Origin: Thermomucor indicae-seudaticae
Taxonomy: Eukaryota > Mucoromycota > Mucoromycetes > Mucorales > Lichtheimiaceae
Length of the DNA stretch: 31,884 nt
Reading direction: 5' to 3'
Assembly (NCBI GenBank): GCA_000787465.1
Contig: JSYX01000403.1
Span: forward strand, 1-31,884
Positions within the stretch are counted from its first letter, which is position 1. Each line of letters opens with the position of its first letter. The position numbers were made by a program, and so were the translations under genes. A model generated the notes under the pieces. That model did no database searches. It was given only the letters and a program-made list of their open reading frames with translations, and had not been told where the DNA came from. Shown here piece by piece: positions 11,665 to 22,638 of this stretch.

Positions 11665-11950
11665 AGGAAGTTTTGACTTACATTAATACTTTGCCGTTTG
11701 CAGCACTGTCTTTGCATTAATAATACGGGAGTCTCTGCGCGTCTTTTGTAAGAAGTACGGAGATAGCACGCCGTTCTGGGCAAAGCGATAAAGAATCCGT
11801 TCCAGCATACGCTCTGGGTGCGACAAGCCACATCAGATCATCTATGAACTGTTACCTCGCAACCAGCTAAGCAGAACCTTGTTGTCATTTTTGACAGAAA
11901 AAGGGATAGCCCGTGGGAAATGGGACTTTGCTTTTCCCGTTTTCTTCTTC
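11665..11950. other. Promoter region of the fucosidase gene
   Basis: About 290 bases between the lipase 3' end and the fucosidase ATG, both on the plus strand. No gene is seen. The last 70 bases are T-rich and precede the signal peptide start at 11951. No clear TATA box was found. Confidence 0.4.
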
Positions 11951-14492
11951 ATGTTGCAATATTCTTGCTATTTTCTATTTATTTTCTTTATTGCAGCAGC
12001 AGCAGCTTCTATACAGACCGTATTGGAGAAGACAGATGATCCATTCGTTTACTATGACCTGACAAAATTCGTAAATAACAAGGGCGCTGGCGAGGGTGGT
12101 AGTCTAGACAGACTGGGAAACCATTTCGTATGCGACGCAGTCATCCAGCGACAACCGCAACAAGACGTCCTTGACGTGGGCGGTATGCGGTTTCGCTTGA
12201 CAAGGGATACCAAGGGACACGATAATGCCCGTGGGCAAGGTCAAGTCATTACTCTCGACAGGCACCTCGGAGGATTATATCTCCTGGTGAGCGTGTCACA
12301 TGGCCCGTTGACGACGCAAGTCGTGGTTACGCACCAGGATGGCCAGCAAGTGAGCACAACACTGCAGTTGCCAGACTGGCAAGTCAACCAGGACACGCGG
12401 CACGCGACCATGGAGTGCCGAGTGAGCACCGGAGCGCGCGGTTGGCTAATGGCTGTGCCAGTCTATCTCGACCCGAGCAGACCCGTTTCACACCTCACAT
12501 TGCCATACGCAGACAACTTGCATGTGTTTGGGTTGACCGGGCTTGTAGGTACACCTGTCAAGGTGACAACCATTGATGGCGGGCGTCAGTTGGTGGTGCA
12601 CAATACGGGTCCAGAGTGGCTTCGTGTACACGTCAGAGTGTCTATAGGACGGCTCGTAGAAACATTACAGCCTGGAACTGTGGGTCGACGGCTAGCTCCC
12701 GGTATGCGTCGAATGGTGGATGGATTGCGCGTCCGGACGCTCTTCCGAGAACGCAAGCCGCGATGGGTACAGGTGGACGTCATACAGGATGACAAGCTGA
12801 TTGGACGCGAGTCGGTGCTTATGCTGCTAGGCGAACCCTCACCAGAGTATGATAGCATGTACGACATATATTCTTTCAGTCCTCACGTATAGTATATACA
12901 TATACATAGATCGTTGGGGGAGCATCGTGCCCCAGCATGGTACCAACAAGCCAAATTTGGGATATTCATCCATTGGGGCGTGTATGCCGTTCCAGCATGG
13001 GCTCCGCCATACCAGTACGCAGAATGGTACTGGTACCAGCTCAACCAGATTGGCGGGCCCACTTACTACCACCACCTCAACACCTATGGTCCACAGTTGA
13101 ATTATGATGACTTTATCGATCACTGGGATCCTGCCGCCTTCGATCCTGAGGCATGGTTAGACCTGGTCAACACAAGTAGAGCCCGTTACTTTGTGTTTAC
13201 GAGCAAGCACCATGATGGTCTGGCGCTATTTGATACCAAGGTGACTGGCCGTTCCACCGTCCAATTCAAAGGTCGTGATTTCGTGGCTGAACTCTACCGC
13301 GCCGCCAAAGAAATTTATCCTCACCTCAAACGCGGCATTTACTGTAAGCTGCTTCTGTTATGTGGAAAAGGGAAAAATTGATATACATAGACTATTTTAT
13401 AGTTTCATTGCCCGAATGGTACCATCCGGATTACCACGACAATACCTTTCTTTGGTGGCATGGACCGCCTCACAATCCGTTCACTGGCCAAGAAATAGAG
13501 TACCGAAAGAGCAAAAGAGTGGCCGACTTTGTGAATGAAATTCAGGTCCCTCAGGCTCTGGAACTCATTCACCAGTATGAGCCGGATATCTTTTGGCAAG
13601 TAAATAGTAAAACACACAGAATGGCCATGCATAATGTTAACTCTCTCCCTCTAGGTGCGATATTGGAGGGATCAATAACTCTTCGGCATGGCAGACTGAA
13701 TTCTTTGGTCGGGCTCAGAGCAGAGGCCGGGAAGTGGTAGTTAATGATAGATGCGGTAATGGAGTATCTGACTTTGCTACGATCGAATATCGTCAAGTAT
13801 CAGTTCCTCCGCCAAGGTAGGCCTACTTGTCCAAAGTTATACCAACACGGAAACTCTGATCGTTTCACTTAAAGACCATGGGAGTCCACACGGGGCATTG
13901 ACCCGTTTTCTTTTGGGTAACCACGACGCGTCCCAATCATCTTCCTGTCTTCTCATACTAAATCCTCGTATGACATAGATATAACAAGGACACTCCACTT
14001 GAAGCCTACACCAGTACTACAGACTTGATCCGGGAATTCGTTCATGTCGTCGCGAACGGAGGCAATTGGTTACTTAACATTGGTCCACAGGCGTCCGGCC
14101 GAGTCCCCCCTGTCATGATAGACCGACTCTCCAAGATTGGAGCATGGCTAGACGTGGTGGGAGAAAGTATCTTTGATGCGGAGCCATACTGGGTGACTCC
14201 TCTGGACACCAAGGAACCTGGACAATCCCTACGTTTCACGGTCAACCGAGACGGCACGTCCATCTATCTCTTTAGTCTCTACCGCCCTACGCGTCGGCTC
14301 GTGGTCAAAGCACCTATACCGCATGTTCGCGACAGACAGTCAACTCGAATCACATATCTTGGATCCCAGAGCGTAGATCTGGAATGGGATGTGTACAATA
14401 ACGGACGATTTGTAATCCATATTCCAGACGCAATTATTGAGCGAGATGAGTATGTATGGGTCTTTAAAGTCGAATCTTTATTATTACGTTAG
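11951..14492 (+). CDS. Secreted GH29 alpha-L-fucosidase with extra N-terminal domain
   Basis: Predicted to remove terminal alpha-L-fucose from glycans outside the cell. Exons 11951-12846, 12910-13343, 13403-13595, 13655-13816, 13875-13916 and 13979-14492 total 2241 nt (746 aa). The ATG at 11951 gives a signal peptide (LFIFFIAAAAAS). The frame is open upstream, but this start alone yields a secretory N-terminus. Residues about 25-298, all within exon 1, form a beta-rich region I cannot name. The GH29 domain begins near 305 (AKFGIFIHWGVY), with FTSKHHDGLALF and the segment FWCDIGG, whose Asp near 510 is the likely nucleophile; this segment exists only if the intron 13596-13654 is removed from a GC donor (gcaagt). 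The other introns are GT-AG. Only 44 bases separate its stop from the convergent gene. Confidence 0.92.
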
Positions 14493-14536
14493 GAATGAGG
14501 TTGGGGAATATATATTTATTTACATGTGGGCGATTC

Positions 14537-15255
14537 TCAATTCTTCTTGTCATCATCATCGTCGTCGTTGTCGTTCTTCTTTTTACCGTCTCGTCCGTTC
14601 CAAAACAAATCAATTGTCTTTTTAGCATGTTCTCGAAGGACTTGGAGTTGATCACGGTCTGTTGCTAACTCATAGACTCGTCGGAAAAACGCCATTTGAT
14701 TACCGTCTTTCCAGGATTGAACGTATCCTTTGGTTGCTTCGAAAGAAGCTTTGGCCACATGCTCGGCTGTTAAAACAATTCAATATATCTGTACCTTTGC
14801 GTTCCCCTTTCATGATTCGTTACTTTTACCTTTCAGGCCAGCTCTGTCCAGAAACTCGCCGAGATTTATTTCATAGTTTGTCGGTGGTCGTGCATTGTCG
14901 TCAGCTTCGGTTCGTGCTAATGTTAACATGAGCAGTAATGCATAGACGCAAGCAGGGTGATAGAACGCTTACGAAATTCATGACTAACAGCGACCGAGTA
15001 ATTCCGTAGAGGATTCCACAACCACCAGGGACCCTGCTGTGTGGTAGTGTCTTTGAGAGCATCGGAAGCAGCAGGTGGACCAGTGCGATGCTGGAGGCAT
15101 ACCCGCTTGCATCCAGGTTGTTCACCAGTCCTGCGGCAAATGTCCAGACACATTTCGTCCCAACCTTGTGCCTCACGCCAGCCTAGCCATTTCTTCAAAA
15201 CTCGATAGTTTTTATTGTCATTGTCATTGTTATCGTTATCGTTATCGTTGGTCAT
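14537..15255 (-). CDS. Hypothetical protein, 199 aa, with Asp/Asn repeat and acidic tail
   Basis: Family not recognised. Exons 15255-14973, 14916-14830 and 14766-14537 give 600 nt (199 aa) with two GT-AG introns. The N-terminus is an Asp/Asn repeat (DNDNDNNDNDN) encoded by a hexanucleotide repeat. The body is Trp- and Cys-bearing (KKWLGWREAQGWDEMC, GPWWLWNPLRNY), followed by an alpha-helical region (EHVAKASFEATKGYV, QLQVLREHAKKTIDLFW) and a tail of six Asp and two Lys. It could be a peripheral or mitochondrial protein, but nothing decides this. The frame is open upstream to an ATG at 15357, which overlaps the last codons of the dipeptidase gene. I chose 15255 because the intervening stretch is pyrimidine-rich like a leader. 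Only 91 bases separate it from the dipeptidase stop. Confidence 0.7.
14549..14578 (-). repeat. Coding trinucleotide run (Asp-rich tail)
   Basis: A run of catcatcatcgtcgtcg on the plus strand encodes the poly-Asp tail of the 199-aa protein on the minus strand. Length variation is likely between strains. Confidence 0.6.
15214..15250 (-). repeat. Coding hexanucleotide repeat (Asp/Asn)
   Basis: Tandem copies of attgtc and then gttatc units (plus strand) encode the N-terminal Asp/Asn repeat of the 199-aa protein. The units stay in frame. Confidence 0.8.
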
Positions 15256-15346
15256 TGGGAAGAAGAAAAGCAGATATCGCAACAACCGGGATTGCTGGAA
15301 TTTGGTCTCTTTTTTGGCACGGAAATGGAATGACTCAAAAAAGCTA

Positions 15347-16703
15347 TTACAACTCATCGTCGATCCGAGTTTCCTTAGGCAATTCCTTCTTGCGCAACTT
15401 CTTGCTTACTTTCTCCACCTTTTCCCAAACCCGCAGCAAGTTCTTGTACGCCAGGCCCTTGAGCTCGTCGTGCGTCCAGCCGCGGCGGATAAGCTCGGCA
15501 AACAGCTCAGGGTACTTGCTAACATCCTCAAGACCATCGGGAGCCACCTCGATGCCATTGTAGTCGGCGCCCAATCCTACACGGTGCTTTCCGGCCACAG
15601 AGGCAATGTGCTCGATATGATCAGCAACATCTTTCAACGTAGCGGGCTCATCGGGGAAGTCGCAGTTCACAAAACGGTTGTAAAAGTTAATCTGCACCAC
15701 ACCATCGGTCTCTTCCAGACGACGAAGGACTTCATCCGGCACATTACGTTCGATAGGGCACAAAGCATGGCTGGACGAGTGCGAAAAGAGCACAGGGGCC
15801 CGCGTCGTGTTCAGGACAGCGTGCATAGTAGCATGGGAGACGTGCGAGATATCGACCATCATACCCAATCGGTTCATTTCCAGTACCAGCTTTTTGCCAA
15901 AGCTCGTTAAGCCCTCGCCTTTGGGGAACGGAGGTGGATTTGGGTCACAGCAAGACTCGGCCCAATCCGTGTGGCAGTTGTGAGTCAGCTGTAACAAGAA
16001 CATCAACATCTAAGGATTGCAGTTTTTCTCTGAGCATACACAAGGACGTACAGTCATATAGCGTACGCCGAGGTCATAAAATGTGCGCAGCGCAGCCAGT
16101 GAATTGCCAATGTATTGGCCACCCTCCATGCCCAGCATCGACGCGATACGTCCATGTTTGTACGCTTTTTTGAACTCGTGTGTCGTTGTTACGTACCGAA
16201 AAGTATCCGGATACAAGTCAATCATGCGTTTTAGAACGTCGATCGACTCCATAGCCATTAGCGCTTGGTTGACGTCCTTGGATTCACAGGGATAGTAAAC
16301 GCTCCAAAACTGGCCGCCAACACCACCATGACGAAGGCGTTCAATGTCCGTGTGCCCTTCATCGAGATGTGTCAAGTTGAGATAGTTAATTTTGCTTTTC
16401 TTCTCGAAAGCAAGCAAACTAGGTAGGAAGCAACTGACTGTCAGCAAACTACATTTCTTTTGGGCCAAAAATGTGCTCTTACATTGCAAAATCGTTGTGT
16501 GTGTCGACCAAAGGATGGTGTTTGAGCAGTTCTTTGGCGCGATCAAGATAAGACGCGTCGTCTTTTTCGTACTTCTTTCTACTGAATCCAAAAAAGTCTG
16601 TGGACGAGACAGAGTTAATTGGTAGCTGAGGTATCCAAAAGGCTTGCGCCCAGGGTACTGCAGCAAGCATGCATGCTGCTAAAAGGGCCCAACGATAGAG
16701 CAT
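15347..16703 (-). CDS. Secretory-pathway membrane dipeptidase (peptidase M19), DDEL C-terminus
   Basis: Zinc-dependent dipeptidase of the renal dipeptidase family. Exons 16703-16483, 16394-16052 and 15988-15347 total 1206 nt (401 aa) with two GT-AG introns. Residues about 1-21 are a signal peptide ([17 protein letters not shown]). Metal-site residues are visible in order: His-x-Asp in VDTHNDF, Glu in GMEGGQ, His in VDISHVS and His in [10 protein letters not shown]. The junction RYMT/LTHNC is restored by splicing and is typical of the family. The protein ends in a basic stretch followed by RIDDEL, an ER-retrieval-type tail, instead of the GPI signal of animal enzymes. It lies 95 bases downstream of the acyl-CoA synthetase on the same strand. 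Confidence 0.92.
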
Positions 16704-16798
16704 TGGCCTACTCTTACAAAAAGATAGAAAACAAGAAGAGTGGAAAAATCGTGCGTGAAACGGATTTATCGTCACACAAACACAAAACTTTCTTATGA

Positions 16799-19198
16799 CT
16801 AACAGATACAATGATAAATCTCTCTGATGTCCTTATTGAAGGCTTCAGCAATGTCTTTTCGTTTGAGTTTCCCACTCGTCGTCAAGAATTTGTCAGCCCA
16901 ATCCATATCATCGGTCACGAAAATATCTTGAACGATCTCTGCCTTGTTGCAACCGCTTTGCCGCGCCGTATCTTGTAATCCTTTTAGGAGCATCTCTTTG
17001 TCACTGCCTGGATCGGCTGGCTCCACAACTGCTACAATGTGGTTTTTGTTGCTGTGCGCGATGATACAGATATTCTTGATTTTTGGGTAATTACGGTACT
17101 TGGATTCAAGACTTTCAAGGGCAATGTATTCACCGTGTGCGAGTTTCACGAGGTTCTTTGCTCGGTCAGTTATTGCAAAAGTACCATCTTCGTTCAACCG
17201 TGCTACATCGCCTGTCTTGAACCAACCATCGGGCGTGATAGCTTCTTTGGTGAGATCTGGTTTTCTGTAATATCCACGCATCACAGAGGGTCCCCGGACC
17301 CAGAGCTCGCCTGTGCCGTTTTCTGCCTTGTAGTCCGTTTCTGGTACGTCGACCAGCCTGAATTCGATGGAGGGCGAAGGCGGTCCAATAACCCCTGTCA
17401 CCATCCCGAGAGACGGCAACGTGATAGCGCCTAGTCCACAGCACTCTGTCAATCCATAACCTTGCAATAAATAGCATAATGTGCTGGTGATGAATTTGTG
17501 CACATCCATAGACAACGGTGCACCGCCGGATAATCCGTATTTAAGCCGTCCACCCGTTGAGGAACGAATGGACGCAAAAACAGTGGCATCCAGTGCCCAA
17601 GTAAGTATATTCTCTTTACCAAAGTACTGGAGCATTTGCCATTTGACTTCAAGCGCGATCTCGAACGCCTTGCGAATCGGCCAGGATTGCTTGTCGAGCC
17701 CCTTAAGCACGGCGTGGCGTATTTTCTCCCATACTGCTGGGACGCCCGCTAAGATGGTGGGTCTAAAAAATTCGAGATCGCCTTTACCAGGGCCTCGTCC
17801 GTCCTTCCCGCAGACGGAATCAGACATGAGCGTGCGTGGTGTACCATAGCAAATCGGAATACCCTATGCGACACAGATTCATTGAGCCTGACGTTTCCGG
17901 ACGCGTGAAGGAATTTATTACCATGGTGATGAAGATAAACTCCAAAATGAACTCCAATACGTGAGCAAGGGGCAAGAAAGCCATATATCGATGCTCTTCT
18001 TCCTTAAGCATATCCATAACCAGATGCTCCGCTCCACCCATAGCTGAAACAATGTTGCCATGCGTCAGTTCAATGCCTTTAGGGGCCCCGGTTGTACCGG
18101 ACCTTGAAAGAGGAGTTCAATACCATTGACAAGTAAGCCCAAAAGAGAAGTTATCTTACGTGTACATGATGAGAGCCACGTCGTCCGGTTTAGGCAACAC
18201 AATGTCATCCATTTCGAGATCACTGCCTTCTTCTTCCCATCGCTCGGGATGTCTTCCGGTAATCTCGCTCCAATGCTCCGCCTTTATACCCCTTCTATGC
18301 CTGTATATCGCAAAGTTTTCCGGGTCTTCACAATATTCGCCAGTGTACAGAATGACATTTGGACGAAGTTCTTCTCGCACCAGTTCCCGAGCTTTATCGA
18401 ATTGCTTGAACAAAGAAACCTGGACAAAGAAGGGTGTAAGTTAGTACTTGTGTAATCTTTCGTTTTTGGGAGCGGTATATACCTGCCTCGGTAAATACAG
18501 CTTTCGGCGTCGTCTCCTCTATGATGTGTGCAACCGCGTCAGCCGGCATACTGTCGTACGCCGTGCTAACGATGGCGCCGAGGGAAAAGCAAGCTATCAC
18601 AGTTCCATTAAAATTAGCATCTACGATACAGTAATTATCGGCTTTTCAAACACTTGCCCAACGCCGTCATCATCCATTCTGGGCGCGTCTTTGCGTATAT
18701 CATTACCCGATCGCCAGTTCTTACTCCACGTCTATAGAACCATTCGGCCACTTGCTCCGAGAACCATTCTGCAACGCAATAAAACGTCCGCGTGTGATCA
18801 TCAAACTCGTACAGCAGCCAAGTTTTGTCTCCCCTTGTCTTCCTGTGAATCTGTCAGAAAGTAAGCACTAAAGAGCTGGCAAAGAGAGACGCGCGAACGG
18901 TACGAACATTCAGCAATGGACGATGAATAAATACATCATCCATACGGCGTTCGCGGGCTACATGGCGCCATACGTGGTGAACCGTGAGTTGGTCTTTTGG
19001 AAGTTGTGGAACGAGTGGCGCTCTAACAAGATCGTTCGCCGCGTCCCGGTTGCGGTACACATGATTTTTTTCGTCCACAACGACTGTCGGATTAGGACCC
19101 TTCTTCAAAAACAAGTCGTTTATAAAATTCATGAAAGCGAAGAAAGAGGCGAGTAAGCCAGCAATATCTTCTACGAGGTTTTTATCGCATTCATCCAT
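16799..19198 (-). CDS. Long-chain fatty acid-CoA ligase (acyl-CoA synthetase)
   Basis: Activates long-chain fatty acids to acyl-CoA using ATP, at a membrane. Exons 19198-18908, 18850-18658, 18593-18487, 18419-18160, 18102-17922 and 17863-16799 total 2097 nt (698 aa), a normal family length. The N-terminus has a hydrophobic segment (GLLASFFAFMNFINDLF) typical of membrane-attached members. Motifs: P-loop TSGTTGAPKG (near 284), FLPLAHVLEF, GYGLTECCG (near 478), and the C-terminal block GWFKTGDVARL followed by ITDRAKNLVKLAHGEYIALE. Two of five introns have GC donors: 18594-18657 (gcaagt) and 18420-18486 (gcaggt). Each is required for family-conserved spacing, WMMTALACFSLG...TAYD and AVFTEVSLF. 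It ends in HCIC, which is not a CaaX box. Its start is 145 bases from the start of the nucleoporin gene. Confidence 0.94.
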
Positions 19199-19343
19199 CA
19201 CGTTGATGTAATACCCAAATTTGGGTTACAGACTTTCTGCCGAAAGCCAATCACTGTCTAGCTGAGCTGGATTCATCCGTTATCAACGGCGCACGCGTGG
19301 GGAACAAATTTCTTTCCCTCAAAGTTAACTTCTGTTGACGATA
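19199..19343. promoter_or_regulatory. Shared divergent promoter, acyl-CoA synthetase / nucleoporin
   Basis: Only 145 bases separate the two start codons. The stretch has a perfect 14-bp palindrome ACCCAAATTTGGGT (19213-19226) and a CCAAT box (19247-19251). A related half, ATTTGGGTAA, recurs in the first nucleoporin intron near 19370. Bidirectional control is inferred from layout. Confidence 0.5.
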
Positions 19344-22300
19344 ATGAGGTAATTATCTCGGCATTTGTAATTTGGGTAATCGCCGTACTTAAAGTTAGTG
19401 CCTTTACAGTAAGAGATCGATACGGTCAAAGAAAAGCGGCGGCGATGCGAATGTTCCGAATTTCGTTTTCAGATTCGGTGATTCCAGCAACGCTAATGTT
19501 GGTTTCAACTTTACTCCAAGCGTACCGACCAGTCCGTCTACACCAGGCACTTTCACGTTTGGTGCAACGAGTTCATCAGCAGCGGGGTCACCAACTGCAC
19601 CGGCGTTTGGCGCGTCACCTGCGCCTGCTGCGGGAACTGTAATCAATCAGCCACAGTTTACATTTGGTACGCCCGCAGCAGGCGGCAGCAGTGGTGAAGC
19701 GAACAAGCCGTTTGTTTTTGGCGCTTCCAGCAGCACCACTGGAACGAATGCACCGTTTACATTCTCTGCACCGTCGTCGCCTACCACTTCTGGCAATGTC
19801 ACCGTTGGTAGCGTTCCTGATCTGAAACGTGTCGCGTCTGATGTCACACCCATTACAAATACCGAACACGATAACCTGAGAAGAACAGCATCGGATCTTA
19901 GTGCTCCTTCGACATCTTTTACGCTAACTGCGCCGGCTTCTGCTCAGCAGCAAGCACCAGCATCGACAGGCCTTGCCTTTGGGAGCGGATCATCTGCTGT
20001 ATCCACCTCAGTCACTGGATTTACCTTTGGAAGTGGGTCTACCTGTGCAACGTCGGCTTTTGGAGGTTTTACGTTTGGCACAGCTTCTACTGGTACGAGC
20101 GCGCCAAGTACTTCCGCCCCTGCTCCTACAACTTCTGGCGCAGCGCCTGCGGCTTCAACAGCGGCAACCAGTAATGCTAAACCTGTATTTAGCTTTGGAA
20201 GTGGATCTACCAGTACAACACCGACTTTTGGAGGTTTTACGTTTGGTACGGCTTCTACTGGTGCAAGTACGCCAAGTACTTCCGCCCCTGCTTCTGCTGC
20301 TCCTTCAACTTCTGACGCAGCACCTGCGGCTTCAACAACGGCAACCACTACTGCTAAACCTGTATTGACTTTTGGGAGTGGATCTACCAGTACACCACCG
20401 ACTTCTGGAAGTTTTACGTTTGGTACTGCTTCTACTGGTACGACTACACCAAGTACTTCCGCCCCTGCTCCTGCAACTCCTGCAACTTCTGGCGCAGCGC
20501 CTGCGGCTTCAACAACGACAACCACTACTCCTAAACCTGTGTTTACTTTCGGTAAAACTGACTCCACGCCTGTTACTGGTACGTCTGCAGTAACAACAGC
20601 AACATCAGCCACATCAGCTACACCAGCTCCTGCGTTTACGTTTGGTACTGTCACCAGTACGCCAAGTCCATTTGCCACAACAACGGCAACCACTACTCCT
20701 AAACCTGCATTTACTTTCGGTAAAGCTGACTCCACGCCTACTACTAGTACGTCTGCAGCAACAACAGCAACATCAGCAACGTCAGCTACACCAGCTACAC
20801 CAGCTCCTACGTTTACGTTTGGTACCATCACCAGTGGTTCGAGTCCATTTACCACAACGAAGAAAGATGAAAAAGAAGCTGAAAAAGCATCGGCTGAACC
20901 GCCGACATCAACCGCCAGCTCGGCCGCCACTGCAACCAAGTCGACACCCGCTTTCTCTTTTGGATCTCCTAAAACCTCGCCATCAGTGACGCCGTTGTCA
21001 TCGGCACCTTCCACTCCAACGTTTTCCTTTGGCACAGCAAAATCAACTGCTGGCGGCACTTCTGCACCGTCAACTCCAAAATTCTCGTTTACAATACCTG
21101 AAAAGAAAGATGAAGAAGCCACCAAAACTTCGAAGACTACCACAACCACCAGCACATCTACTACGACCACTGCAGCTCCAACAACAAGTGGCAGCTCGTT
21201 TACATTCGGTACAGTGACTTCAGCGCCAACTACAACGACCGCGGCTACTACCGAGCCTGCAAAACCAAGTGCGTTTTCCTTGGCAAACATACCTAAAACC
21301 TCGCCGTCAGTGACACCGTCGTCATCAGTAACTTCCACTCCAACGTTTTCGTTTGGTACGACCAAATCAACTACCGGTGACACTTCTGCATCGTCAGCTC
21401 CAAAATTCTCGTTTTCAGCACCTGAAAAGAAAGGTGAAGAAGCCGCCAAAACTTCAACGGCTACTAGCACTGCCACAAGCACTGCTACTACAACCAGCGC
21501 AGCTCCCACAACGAGCGGCAGTCCGTTTACATTCGGCACAGTGACTTCAGCGCCGACTACAACGGCCACGACTACTACCGCGCCTCCAAAACCAAGTGCG
21601 TTTTCCTTTGCAAAAATACTTGAGGACATGGAGAAAATTGCAGCGCAACCACCGAGTCAGATAAATGCCTCATTAGCTACTCCGGCGCTACTTGGAGCAC
21701 AGTAAGTAATGAAACCTTATACTGCTATGTGAGATGCGCTAATGGACAACCTGGCTAGACCGAGTCAGATTATGGTTTCGACGAATTTCCGGATAGATAA
21801 CATAATGCCTAATACCCGTTTCTCGGAATTACCAGAGCAAGCACAAAAGGAGCTTGTTGAATTGGAACGCTATATTCGAACCGAAGGTCAACGCTGCGAA
21901 TATATATCGAAACGAGGAGCGCGGCAACATGCAAACGTTATAGAAGCGGCGAAATCACAAACGGAGTCGCTTAGCCAGGTATTTAAGTAACATCCAAACC
22001 TTATTCAATGCTTGTGCATTAAGTACACTTTAAAAGCAATTGGGGGCATTATCGAGTCGGCTCAAGGGACAGATGGAGAGCATCGAGCTTATGTTCGACA
22101 AAATCGGAGAACAACTGCGGTATGCTGCTGATGCTGGCAATATTATCGAGGCCTGTAAATATCCCGAACGGGCAGCACGATGGCTGTTTGGTTATGGCGG
22201 AGATGAAGAGTAAGTGATTGAAGGTAATTTTGGGTCTGTCTTGCAAGTTGCTAACAGCAAAGCTCTAGCTACTTTGTCGCACTTACTAAGAAACTACGGG

Positions 22301-22638
22301 ATCGCGTAGAGGAATATAAAAGAGTAATCTGGGTAAGTCATAGAGTATACAGTATGAAGACTTTTTGTTCCTGACGGTATCAACTATTAGGAAATTGAGA
22401 GGACGACAGATTCCTGGTCAAATCCTGGTGTCCGTACACCACAAGGTAACCTTTCTCAAAGAAACGGTTCGCTCCTTTTACGATTTGCTAATGCCTTGTT
22501 TTTGCAGATATTGCCCGTATTATGCGTGAGCAAAACGAAGCATTTCTTGCATTGGCAAGTCGTGTAGCGGTACTGGACGAAAACGTGCAAATGGAGAAGG
22601 AATACTATGAACAGTACCGGAAGATGTATCTGTTATAA
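19344..22638 (+). CDS. NUP49: FG-repeat nucleoporin Nup49/Nup58
   Basis: Central-channel nucleoporin whose FG repeats bind transport receptors. Exons 19344-19348, 19410-21701, 21759-21978, 22037-22209, 22269-22332, 22391-22445 and 22508-22638 total 2940 nt (979 aa). Exon 1 contributes only ATG AG, giving MSKRSIRSKKSGG after splicing; exon 2 has no ATG in its own frame near the start, so this tiny coding exon is needed. Residues up to about 765 are Thr/Ser/Ala-rich with many FTFG, FSFG and FGSG units. The C-terminal 210 residues are coiled-coil, with the Nup58/Nup49 motif TRFSELPEQAQKEL and GQMESIELMFDKIGEQL, which separates it from Nsp1/Nup62. All introns are GT-AG. Naming follows yeast; the animal name is Nup58. 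Confidence 0.9.
20020..20541 (+). repeat. Three tandem FG-domain units of 168, 177 and 177 nt
   Basis: Units begin at 20020, 20188 and 20365. Each encodes FGSGST...GGFTFGTASTG...PSTSAPA...AAPAAST...KPV with small changes; the last unit reads SGSFTFG. Lengths are multiples of three, so the frame is kept. Confidence 0.85.
20542..20877 (+). repeat. Two tandem FG-domain units of about 168 nt
   Basis: Units begin at 20542 and 20710. Each encodes FTFGK(T/A)DSTP...TSATSATPA...FTFGT(V/I)TS and diverges slightly. This is a second, different duplication within the same exon. Confidence 0.8.
20971..21612 (+). repeat. Two tandem FG-domain units of about 320 nt
   Basis: Units begin at 20971 and 21295 with KTSPSVTP. 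Each then carries STPTFSFGT(A/T)KST, KFSF...PEKK and SFTFGTVTSAPTTT or PFTFGTVTSAPTTT, ending in KPSAFS. This is a third, larger duplication. Confidence 0.8.

Noticed and set aside
19944..21629. A 561-codon open frame on the minus strand across the FG domain
   Set aside because: It is the antisense of the Thr/Ser/Ala-rich FG exon: codons ACN, TCN and GCN read backwards rarely give stops. The plus strand has FG motifs, correct splicing and the Nup49/58 coiled-coil.
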